In this document: piece after piece, positions 1 to 6,209 of the stretch
Layout of the letters: each line of letters opens with the position of its first letter
Position numbering within the stretch: position 1 is the first letter of the stretch
Source: Sedimentisphaerales bacterium
Lineage (GTDB): Bacteria; Planctomycetota; Phycisphaerae; Sedimentisphaerales; SG8-4
NCBI GenBank assembly: GCA_016928975.1
Contig: JAFGJR010000116.1
Location: 1 to 9,415, forward strand
Direction: 5' to 3'
Length of the DNA: 9,415 bases
Program-made: the position numbers and the translations under genes
Notes under the pieces: generated by a model
Databases searched by the model: none
Told to the model about the DNA's origin: nothing
What the model saw: the letters and a program-made list of their open reading frames with translations, nothing else

Positions 1-138
1 AAAAGTCCGGCTCAGCCGACCTGATCCCTGGTTTTGCCCCAGAAGCACGGGTCGAAACCTGACTTCGGGACTTTTGTCGTAGGCGTCTTGTTTCGCACAA
101 CCGTCCATCTTTCAATCCGCAATCCAGGGTCCTCACCC

Positions 139-253
139 TCCTCGTCCACACGGGCGTGGGAGGATTCGCCCCTGCCGCACAGCCGGACTCGGCGATGCCC
201 CGGCGGCCGCGCCGGGGCGTCCCCCGTGTTATATGTATGGTGCAACCACCATA
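139..253. other. Cluster of three hairpins
   Basis: Three inverted repeats follow each other within 115 bases. The first (139-164) pairs TCCTC+CCAC with GTGG+GAGGA around a 6-nt loop and has a 2-nt bulge. The second (195-220) has a perfect 8-bp GC stem, GCCCCGGC / GCCGGGGC, extended by a G-T and an A-T pair, with loop GGCCGC. The third (236-253) is TATGGTG-CAAC-CACCATA, a perfect 7-bp stem. None is followed directly by a run of T on either strand that would mark a classic intrinsic terminator, although CCCTTTT comes just after the third on the plus strand. Function is unknown; candidates are a dispersed intergenic repeat or a structured RNA. Confidence 0.5.
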
Positions 254-501
254 CCCTTTTGTCAAACGAAATGTGAACACGGGTGTGATTTCCCCATGCA
301 GGCAGCCCATTGCCCCGAAACAACCAACGAAACCGCCGCGGGAACCGTTCGCCACGGAGAGATCACAGGATGCAGGGCCTATATCATGACAGGAGGCAGA
401 GACGGCAAGAAGGTCCCAGTGCCTCGCCCAGTTTCCACGTTCCTGCGTTCCTATTCGCTTGCCTTGCTTCTCTTGGGTGGTCTACGCGCCCAGGGTGTCC
501 T

Positions 502-530
502 CATAAGCTCTGGTCCCACAACCACTTATG
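502..530. other. Bulged hairpin
   Basis: CATAAG (502-507) pairs with CTTATG (525-530), and TGGT (511-514) pairs with ACCA (521-524). The stem is 10 bp with a 3-nt bulge on one side and a 6-nt loop. It lies in the gene-free left region about 260 bases downstream of the HEPN stop codon. No T run follows, so it does not look like a standard terminator. Confidence 0.4.
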
Positions 531-789
531 CTCGCCACTTTCACTCTGCCATCCGTTCGGCGCGTTTGTGGGCAGGCTTGGACCCGTCGGACGCCGGAGC
601 TTGTCCCACGGGCTTGCGGTTTGCCGGTGCAGGCGCGGTAACGGCGCGTACAGTCTCGGTTGTTCCGACCAGTCAGCCGATTCCGGCTCGATGCGCTGTC
701 GTCCTTGTCGGTCTCGGTACGGGTCTGGCCGGCTGGCTCCGCTTTCGCGCATTACTACAACGATGGCGGACAAGCCCGTGTTTGATCGG

Positions 790-1188
790 TCAGGTGTGTT
801 CCCTGACATGCGACGAAACCCCGTGGACCATATTGCGGACTTCCTCAAGAAGTTGCCTGAGTTCGTCCGGGTCCATCTCCACAAAAGGCATGTAGTCATC
901 CTGCTGTCTCTCGTTGAAGGCGCGATGCAGAGTCCGTGAGTACTCTTTTGGCAGAACGCCGGTACGAATGAACTCCTTGTCGAAGAACGCGATGACGGCC
1001 GAGTGCTTGGAGTAGTCCAGGCGCTTGGTTAGAGGAGCGGCGACGGCTGCGTAGAAAGCGGCGTAGTACAGTCGGTTCGCTCCGCTTCTGTGACGCCCGA
1101 CGTCCAGCAGAAGTTGCGCGTCCTCCAGGGCTTCACCAGCTTCATTCAGGCGATACTCAATCAGGGCCTGGATGTCCTGCTCTCTCAT
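790..1188 (-). CDS. HEPN domain protein, UPF0332-like (putative toxin partner)
   Basis: This 132-residue protein fits the HEPN family, small four-helix-bundle proteins that often act as RNases or partners of MNT nucleotidyltransferases. Family features are NRLYYAAFYAA (38-48), SKHSAVIAFF (60-69) and RTLHRAFNERQQDDY (85-99), the pattern of UPF0332-type HEPN proteins; length is normal. The ATG overlaps the stop of the upstream nucleotidyltransferase gene as ATGA, which suggests translational coupling, and no strong ribosome binding site of its own is seen. The canonical R-x4-6-H motif of RNase-type HEPN toxins is not clearly present; the nearest is RNMVH (118-122), which has R-x3-H spacing. The RX4HXY motif known from HepT toxins is also absent. 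Membership of HEPN is firm. The toxin role is inferred from gene pairing. Confidence 0.85.
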   Translation of the reverse strand: MREQDIQALIEYRLNEAGEALEDAQLLLDVGRHRSGANRLYYAAFYAAVAAPLTKRLDYSKHSAVIAFFDKEFIRTGVLPKEYSRTLHRAFNERQQDDYMPFVEMDPDELRQLLEEVRNMVHGVSSHVREHT

Positions 1189-1508
1189 GCGGCGATCTCG
1201 ATCCCCTCCTGGCGGACGTTCCGCGCAAACCCCGAGAGGGATAGCGGACCGTGCTCAAATGCTTCCTGGCTGACGATCACAACAGAGATCACATAACCTT
1301 CTTCCAGGCTCAGCTCCCAAGCCCGGTCGAGGATTTGCCGTTTGGCGGCGCGCGTCACTTCGCGCAACTCGATCAGCAGGTCGAGATCAGATTCGAGGTC
1401 TGCATTGCCCCTGACGCGAGAGCCGTAGGCGTATACACGGACGATGTCGATGCGCATGCTGAGCCCATCTATGAGCCTTCGGACCACTTGGTTGATATGT
1501 TCGGTCAC
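1185..1508 (-). CDS. MNT-type nucleotidyltransferase domain protein (putative antitoxin)
   Basis: This 107-residue minimal nucleotidyltransferase carries the family signature GS-RVRG-x5-SDLDLLI: G29-S30, then S40-D41 and D43, which would bind metal and nucleotide. In known MNT-HEPN pairs the MNT protein neutralises the HEPN partner, in some cases by AMPylating it. The third acidic residue expected on a later strand is not obvious; the matching stretch reads YVISVVIVS (72-80), so activity may be altered. The start is GTG, chosen because AGAGGA lies 7 bases upstream and the length is typical. It is first in a two-gene unit, overlapping HEPN by 4 bases, and has its own strong promoter. The family is clear. 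The antitoxin role is inferred. Confidence 0.87.
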   Translation of the reverse strand: MTEHINQVVRRLIDGLSMRIDIVRVYAYGSRVRGNADLESDLDLLIELREVTRAAKRQILDRAWELSLEEGYVISVVIVSQEAFEHGPLSLSGFARNVRQEGIEIAA

Positions 1509-1515
1509 TGCTTCG

Positions 1516-1521
1516 TCCTCT
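1516..1521 (-). promoter_or_regulatory. Ribosome binding site of the MNT gene
   Basis: AGAGGA on the minus strand lies 7 bases before a GTG codon. It supports a GTG start for the nucleotidyltransferase at 1508. Confidence 0.7.
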
Positions 1522-1552
1522 TTGAAGGCACGCGATGGATGTCGACACCCTG

Positions 1553-1581
1553 AGTATAAGGATCCTTCTGGCCCCTGTCAA
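1553..1581 (-). promoter_or_regulatory. Sigma70-type promoter of the MNT-HEPN pair with palindromic spacer
   Basis: On the minus strand TTGACA (1576-1581) is followed after exactly 17 bases by TATACT (1553-1558). This is a near-consensus housekeeping promoter giving a start near 1546 and a leader of about 38 bases. A perfect 10-bp palindrome, AAGGATCCTT (1558-1567), lies in the spacer and touches the -10 box, a good place for an autorepressor. The -35 box lies only about 24 bases beyond the stop codon of the RND pump gene, so the module can be transcribed independently of the efflux operon. Confidence 0.75.
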
Positions 1582-1604
1582 CACGCACTACAACGTTGGT
1601 GGGT

Positions 1605-4600
1605 TCATGCCGGTTTGGGCTTGGCGGAGGGGTCCACGCTCGCCGCAACGGCGGCATGTCCGTGACGCAGGCGCAGGGCCAGACGGGTGAGCATCACGTA
1701 CAGGGAGGGGACGACCACGAGCGTCAGGACGGTCGCGAACGTCAGGCCGAACATCACCACCACGGCCATGTTGCGCCAGAACTGCGTGGACTCGCTCTTG
1801 AGAGCCCAGGAGAACGTGTGGAAATCGTAGGAAACTCCCACGGCCATCGGGATCAGGCCGATGACCGTTGTCGTGGCAGTGAGCAGGACCGGTCGCAGCC
1901 GCGTGACGCCGGCCTCCTCTGCCGCCGACAGCAGGTCCATCCCTCGCGCCTGCAACTGTCGCGTATAGTCGAGGAGCACGATGGCGTTGTTCACGACCAC
2001 GCCGGCCAGACTGATCACGCCGATACCGGTCATGATGATCCCGAACGGCAACTGCCAGACGAGCAGGCCAATCAGTGCCCCGATCAGCGAAAGAACCACT
2101 GTGACCATGATGACAAACGGCACCACGAGCGAGTTGAACTGGATCACCAGGATCAACGTGACTAACAGGAGGGCGACGACGAATGCCTTGCTGAGGAAGG
2201 CCGTGGACTCTTCCTGAGTCTCCTGCTCGCCGGCATAGCGAATTTCGTAGCCGGCCGGCAAGTCGAACTTGGCGAGTCTCTTCTGCACGTCGGCGAGCAC
2301 GGCGGTACTGAGGCGGCCCTCCGCATCGGCGGTGAGCGTCACAACGCGCTTCTGATTGATGCGATTGATCGTACCGAATCCGCCGCGATAGTCAAACGTG
2401 CCGAGCGCGCTGCACGGCACGGCCTGGCCGGCGGCGTTGGGGAGCTGCAAACGGTAGAGGTCGTCGATGCTCACACGCTCCGCCTTCGGCAGGCGCACCG
2501 TGATGTCGTACTCATCATTGTACTGGCGGTAGGTTCCGACCTTGGTGCCGAAGATCGCCATCTTGAGGAAGTTGCCGAGGGTGGCGGTGTTGACACCGAG
2601 GAGCACCGCCTTGCGACGATCGACGGTGAAGGCCAGCTCCGGACGCGTGGCCTCCAGATCGCTTTGCAGGTTCACCAGGTTGGGCACGTCGGCGATCATC
2701 CGCTTGGCCCGCTCGCCGAGCTGTTCGAGGGTCTTGAAGTCCTTGCCCATGATGCGCACGGTGACCGGAGCGCCGGTGGGCGGGCCGTCTTTCTCCTTCT
2801 CCACCTTGATCTCGGCGCCCGGAATGTCGGCCAGCTCATGCCGGATATCGGCAATGACCTCCGTGGAGGGCCGCTCGCGCACGAGGTAGTCATAGAAGAC
2901 CAGGGTGATGTTGGCCACGTGGGAGCCGCCGGCGCTGGCGACCAGGGTCATACCGCCGGAGGAGCCGACGTTCGTAATCATGTGCTCGATCCAGCGCCTT
3001 TGCGGCTGGATCCGGTCCTCGATGAGGCGCACGATCCGGTCGGTCTCATAGATATTCGTGCCCTGGGGCATGCGCACGTCGATGATGGCGCGCTCCGGGT
3101 CGCCCTGGGGGAACAGTTCCGTTCCGTGGCCCATTTTGCCATAGAGGATGGCCGAGCCGATCAGGACACACACGGCCAGGATCAGCGTCATGCCGGGATT
3201 GCCCAGGCCGAGATGCAGAAATCGCCGGTATCCGCGCAGGAACCAGTGGTTCTTTCTTCGAGGTTCCGGCGGCCGGCCGGCCAGCGCGGCGGAGATCGTC
3301 GGGTTGAACACCAGCGCGACGAACAGCGAGGCCAGCAGGCCGATCGTCAGCGTGATCGGCAGGTACTTCATGAAGTCGCCCATGATCCCCGGCCAGAACA
3401 TCATGGGCAGGAACGCGGCCACCGTGGTCAGTGTGGAGGTGATGACCGGCCAGGCGACCTCGGCCGCCCCGAGCCGGGCGGCCTCGATCCGGCTGTAGCC
3501 AAGCTGCATGTGCCGGTAGATGTTCTCGACGATGACGATCGCGTTATCCACCAGCATGCCGAGCACCAGCACCAGGCTGAACAGCACGATCATGTTCAGG
3601 GTATAGCCCAGCGCCTGGATCACGAAGAAGGTGACGAGCAGGCTCAACGGGATGATCATCGCCACGATCATGCTCGGCCGCCAGCCGAGGAAGAGCAGCA
3701 GGATGCCGACCACGAGAATCAGCGCGGCGGCAACGTTGTTCTCCAGATCCGCCACCGTGCTGCGGATGTACTTGGACATATCGAAGGTGATGTCGAATTT
3801 CACGGCCCCAGGCACCTGCTCCTGCGCCTTGGCGAGGACGGCCCGGACGGCGTCGGAGACGTGGACCGCGTTGGCTCCGACGCGCTTCTGGACGGTCAGT
3901 GTCACGTTATCGACGCCGTTGAGGCGTGACATCGTGGAGCGGTCCTTGAAGGTGGCGCGGACGTTGGCCACGTCGGCCAGGTAGATGGGCCGGCCGTTGC
4001 GCGTGGCGATCAGCAGGTGGTCCACCTCCTCGGCCGAGACGAGCTCGGCGGGCACGCGGACGTTGAACTTGGTGCCCTTGGTCTCCAGGCCGCCGGCGGA
4101 GATGTTCACGTTCTCCGTCGGGATCAGCGACATGATCTCGGGGATCACCAGGTTGTACATGGCCATCCGCTCGGGGTCGAACTCCATGCGGATCTCCGGC
4201 TCCAGCGCGCCAAGCACGTTGACCTTGAGGATGCCCGGCAGGGTCTCCAGCGTGTCCTGTAGCTCGTCGGCGATCTCCTTGAGCTGGACGGGGGATACAT
4301 CGCCGGAGATGCTGATGTACACGATGGGGAACTCCGCGATGTTGATCTCCTTGACGACGGGTTCCAGAGCGTCTTCGGGCAGATCGCCCTTGGCCAGGTC
4401 CACGCGATCGCGCACGCGCTGCAAGGCAACCTCGGTGGCGACGTCCGGCGTGAATTCCACGTCGATCATGGACATGCCTTCGGAGCTGGTGGAGTTCACC
4501 TGCTTGACGCCGCGGACGCCGGTCAGCTCCTTCTCGATCTTCATTGTGACCGAGCTCTCGATGTCCTCCGGCGAGACACCTTCATAGACGGTGCTGATGA

Positions 4601-4736
4601 GAATGTGCGGGACGGGGATGTCCGGGAATGCCTCTCGCGGCAAGGTGATGTAGCTGTTGACGCCCAGGATGAGGATGATCAGGCCCAGCACGGCTACCGT
4701 CGTTCGGTTCCTGATGGCAACATCGGTGAGGATCAT
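1605..4736 (-). CDS. RND-family efflux transporter, inner-membrane permease subunit
   Basis: This 1043-residue protein has the full length and layout of AcrB-like RND pumps, which export drugs, lipids or other amphiphiles using the proton gradient. The first membrane helix is near 13-30, a periplasmic loop runs to about 330, a helix bundle covers 335-485, a second periplasmic loop covers 535-845 and the last helices cover 850-1015. The central helix carries GMLVDNAIVIVEN (393-405): D397 matches the first proton-relay Asp of AcrB, but the second is Asn398. The later helix reads GVVVNNAIVLLDY (912-924), with Asn where AcrB has its relay Lys. This is a common variant in some HAE-type pumps. The start ATG has AGGAG 8 bases upstream, overlapping the stop of the adaptor gene. 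Substrate cannot be predicted. Confidence 0.95.
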   Translation of the reverse strand: MILTDVAIRNRTTVAVLGLIILILGVNSYITLPREAFPDIPVPHILISTVYEGVSPEDIESSVTMKIEKELTGVRGVKQVNSTSSEGMSMIDVEFTPDVATEVALQRVRDRVDLAKGDLPEDALEPVVKEINIAEFPIVYISISGDVSPVQLKEIADELQDTLETLPGILKVNVLGALEPEIRMEFDPERMAMYNLVIPEIMSLIPTENVNISAGGLETKGTKFNVRVPAELVSAEEVDHLLIATRNGRPIYLADVANVRATFKDRSTMSRLNGVDNVTLTVQKRVGANAVHVSDAVRAVLAKAQEQVPGAVKFDITFDMSKYIRSTVADLENNVAAALILVVGILLLFLGWRPSMIVAMIIPLSLLVTFFVIQALGYTLNMIVLFSLVLVLGMLVDNAIVIVENIYRHMQLGYSRIEAARLGAAEVAWPVITSTLTTVAAFLPMMFWPGIMGDFMKYLPITLTIGLLASLFVALVFNPTISAALAGRPPEPRRKNHWFLRGYRRFLHLGLGNPGMTLILAVCVLIGSAILYGKMGHGTELFPQGDPERAIIDVRMPQGTNIYETDRIVRLIEDRIQPQRRWIEHMITNVGSSGGMTLVASAGGSHVANITLVFYDYLVRERPSTEVIADIRHELADIPGAEIKVEKEKDGPPTGAPVTVRIMGKDFKTLEQLGERAKRMIADVPNLVNLQSDLEATRPELAFTVDRRKAVLLGVNTATLGNFLKMAIFGTKVGTYRQYNDEYDITVRLPKAERVSIDDLYRLQLPNAAGQAVPCSALGTFDYRGGFGTINRINQKRVVTLTADAEGRLSTAVLADVQKRLAKFDLPAGYEIRYAGEQETQEESTAFLSKAFVVALLLVTLILVIQFNSLVVPFVIMVTVVLSLIGALIGLLVWQLPFGIIMTGIGVISLAGVVVNNAIVLLDYTRQLQARGMDLLSAAEEAGVTRLRPVLLTATTTVIGLIPMAVGVSYDFHTFSWALKSESTQFWRNMAVVVMFGLTFATVLTLVVVPSLYVMLTRLALRLRHGHAAVAASVDPSAKPKPA

Positions 4737-4744
4737 CGCGAGGA

Positions 4745-4749
4745 CTCCT
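4745..4749 (-). promoter_or_regulatory. Ribosome binding site of the RND pump gene
   Basis: AGGAG on the minus strand overlaps the TAG stop of the adaptor gene and sits 8 bases before the pump's ATG. The two coding regions are 11 bases apart, so translation of pump and adaptor is probably coupled. Confidence 0.7.
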
Positions 4750-5860
4750 ATTCTCTCCCCTGCGGCACCACGTTGACCTTCTGCCCCGGCGCGACGAACC
4801 GGTGGCCGGCGATGATGAGCCGGTCGCCGGGATTGAGGCCCGATGTCACCTGGACACGGTCGCCCTTGATGGGGCCGAGGGTGACTTCACGGCGCTGGGC
4901 CTGCCCCGACTCGACGACGTATACGGCATAGCCCTCCTCCAGCGGGATCACCGCCAGCAGGGGAACCATGACGGCGTTGGCGAGCACGCGGCGGGTCAGA
5001 CGGGCCCGTACGATCTGGCCGCTGCGCAGCGTGCCGTCTCTGTTCGCCACGGTCACTTCCATGCGCGTCGATCGGGTTTGCGGGTCGGCCACCTCGCTGA
5101 TAAACGTGATCGTGCCCGTTATGGTCTGGTCGCAGCCCTTGATATTGGCGAGGATCTCGGCGTTCTGGCCGGTGGCGAAGAAGGCGATGTCGCGTTCAGG
5201 CACCTGCACGACCACTTTCACAGGGTTGGTTTCCACGACCTCGGCGACCGGAACACCGGGCTGGACGTACTCGCCTTCTTCCATAGGGAGATTGTTCAGG
5301 ACCCCCGTGATCGGCGCGACAATGCGCGTGCGCTCCAGGCGCGCCTGGACCTCCTGGAGCTGGGCCTGGCTCGTGGCCAGCCGGGTCGTGGTGTCATCGA
5401 GGTCGTTGCGCGAGGCGGCATCGGTCTTGACCAGGGCGGAGATCCGCTCGTACTGGATCTTGTCGCGGTCGTATTGGGCCTTGGCAATCTCCACCTGGGG
5501 TGTGATGAGGTCTGTGTTGAGCTGGACCAGCACGTCACCGGCCTGCACGAGGCTGCCCTCCTTGGGGGGTATCCGGTTGATGGCGCCGGCCACCTCAGCG
5601 GCGACGCTGACGATCCGATTCGGCTCAACGACCGCCGGTAGTTCGAACGTGTCGGGCAACTGGGCCTCCGCGACCACGGTCATGGCCGTCACGTTGATCG
5701 GCGGGGCCTCCGTTGCCGCCGCTTCCTTCTTCTGGGAAGGCATCTGTGAGATCGCCGCGACCACCGAGACAGCCGCGACGAGGATGCCCAGTTTCACGAT
5801 TCGACGCAACCACGGCCGACTTCTCTCGTTTTGTTTGTTGTCAGGTAATGGATCGCTCAT
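4748..5860 (-). CDS. RND efflux periplasmic adaptor subunit (HlyD/MFP family)
   Basis: This 370-residue membrane fusion protein should bridge the RND pump encoded immediately downstream to an outer-membrane channel. A cytoplasmic, basic N-terminus (1-21) leads into one membrane helix (about 22-38), so it is anchored rather than a lipoprotein. The first half of the lipoyl domain is near 82-115 (VEPNRIVSVAAEV onward, EGSLVQAGD), the alpha-helical hairpin is about 118-178, and the second lipoyl half is 178-210 (TRIVAPITGVL, EGEYVQPG). A beta-barrel (about 211-287) and a membrane-proximal domain (about 290-365) follow. The ATG at 5860 was chosen over an in-frame GTG at 5956 because AGGTGG lies 5 bases upstream and the longer form adds 32 uncharacteristic residues. 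It is first gene of the efflux operon. Confidence 0.93.
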   Translation of the reverse strand: MSDPLPDNKQNERSRPWLRRIVKLGILVAAVSVVAAISQMPSQKKEAAATEAPPINVTAMTVVAEAQLPDTFELPAVVEPNRIVSVAAEVAGAINRIPPKEGSLVQAGDVLVQLNTDLITPQVEIAKAQYDRDKIQYERISALVKTDAASRNDLDDTTTRLATSQAQLQEVQARLERTRIVAPITGVLNNLPMEEGEYVQPGVPVAEVVETNPVKVVVQVPERDIAFFATGQNAEILANIKGCDQTITGTITFISEVADPQTRSTRMEVTVANRDGTLRSGQIVRARLTRRVLANAVMVPLLAVIPLEEGYAVYVVESGQAQRREVTLGPIKGDRVQVTSGLNPGDRLIIAGHRFVAPGQKVNVVPQGRE

Positions 5861-5865
5861 CGGTT

Positions 5866-5871
5866 CCACCT
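5866..5871 (-). promoter_or_regulatory. Ribosome binding site that fixes the adaptor start
   Basis: AGGTGG on the minus strand lies 5 bases upstream of the ATG at 5860. It is the reason for preferring this start over the in-frame GTG at 5956. Confidence 0.65.
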
Positions 5872-6004
5872 GCTCTCTGTGACGTTGCCAGCCCAAAGAC
5901 CCGTTCTCAGCATTGAAAACGCGGTCGTCTCGCCTCTCGGCTGACAAGCGGCACACGGTTGTGATATGTGGGCCCTTTTTCCCTCACGACTCACCTTATC
6001 TGCC

Positions 6005-6016
6005 AAACACATGTTT
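6005..6016. promoter_or_regulatory. Operator-like dyad AAAC-N4-GTTT, copy 1
   Basis: AAACACATGTTT is an inverted repeat (AAACA / TGTTT around CA). It lies at about +2 to +13 relative to the predicted start of the efflux operon transcript, where a bound repressor would block transcription. It shares the AAAC-N4-GTTT pattern with the dyad at 6031-6042. Confidence 0.45.
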
Positions 6017-6024
6017 CATACGAC

Positions 6025-6052
6025 AGTTTAAAACGTTTGTTTAACGTGTCAA
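6025..6052 (-). promoter_or_regulatory. Promoter of the efflux operon
   Basis: On the minus strand a perfect TTGACA (6047-6052) is followed after 16 bases by TAAACT (6025-6030), a 4-of-6 match to TATAAT. The predicted start is near 6018, about 158 bases before the adaptor ATG. The dyad at 6031-6042 fills most of the spacer. Confidence 0.6.
6031..6042. promoter_or_regulatory. Operator-like dyad AAAC-N4-GTTT, copy 2
   Basis: AAACGTTTGTTT lies exactly between the -35 and -10 boxes of the efflux promoter. Its centre is 26 bp from that of the dyad at 6005-6016, about two and a half helical turns. Short inverted repeats in this position are typical of TetR-family repressor sites in front of RND operons. 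The regulator gene is not in the window. Confidence 0.45.
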
Positions 6053-6111
6053 GAGGGTGCTTGCCATTTTCCCCGACAATCCAGTCCTGGCTGGGGTACG
6101 GAGCATTTGCA

Positions 6112-6140
6112 TTGATTGGCACCTCCCGGCGGCTTATGAT
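6112..6140 (+). promoter_or_regulatory. Promoter of the sulfatase gene
   Basis: TTGATT (6112-6117) is followed after 17 bases by TATGAT (6135-6140), giving a start near 6147 and a leader of about 63 bases. A perfect 6-bp inverted repeat, CTCCCG (6123-6128) and CGGGAG (6141-6146), encloses the -10 box with 12 bases between the arms. It could be an operator or a small hairpin. Confidence 0.55.
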
Positions 6141-6209
6141 CGGGAGCACAGTTCCCCGTCCGCGTGGGAATGCCTGAGCAATGGATGTACATAGTTCGGA
6201 GCAGGTCCA

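Larger units (their letters stand above)
1..789. other. Left-end region without a supportable gene
   Basis: No reading frame here has a ribosome binding site, a recognisable domain or convincing protein character. Open frames exist on both strands but overlap each other, as expected by chance in GC-rich DNA. The stretch does hold structure: hairpins at 139-164, 195-220, 236-253 and 502-530, and an inverted repeat 607-616 / 771-780. It lies downstream of the HEPN gene, so the MNT-HEPN transcript may run into it. It could be an intergenic repeat, a degraded element or a structured RNA. Nothing in the sequence decides between these. Confidence 0.5.
5861..6209. other. Divergent regulatory region between efflux operon and sulfatase
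   Basis: This 349-base gap lies between the divergent adaptor and sulfatase genes. It holds two opposed promoters, two AAAC-N4-GTTT dyads and an inverted repeat over the sulfatase -10 box. The roughly 158-base leader of the efflux operon (5861 to about 6018) contains no gene I can support. Confidence 0.6.

Noticed and set aside
12..323. Minus-strand frame of about 103 codons at the left edge
   Set aside because: It spans the three hairpins, has no ribosome binding site or recognisable motif and is rich in Arg, Gly and Pro, as expected from GC-rich non-coding DNA.
233..895. Plus-strand frame whose part from about 387 begins with a signal-peptide-like stretch (basic residues, then SLALLLLGG)
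   Set aside because: No ribosome binding site precedes any start, the tail runs antisense into the HEPN gene, and the rest lacks domain-like character. Judged a chance open frame.
2664..3929. Long plus-strand frame antisense to the RND pump
   Set aside because: Very rich in His, Asp, Gly and Arg, the typical mirror of a GC-rich membrane-protein gene. The pump on the other strand is certain.
5861..5956. N-terminal extension of the adaptor from an in-frame GTG
   Set aside because: No ribosome binding site at the GTG, atypical added residues, and a good site before the ATG at 5860.
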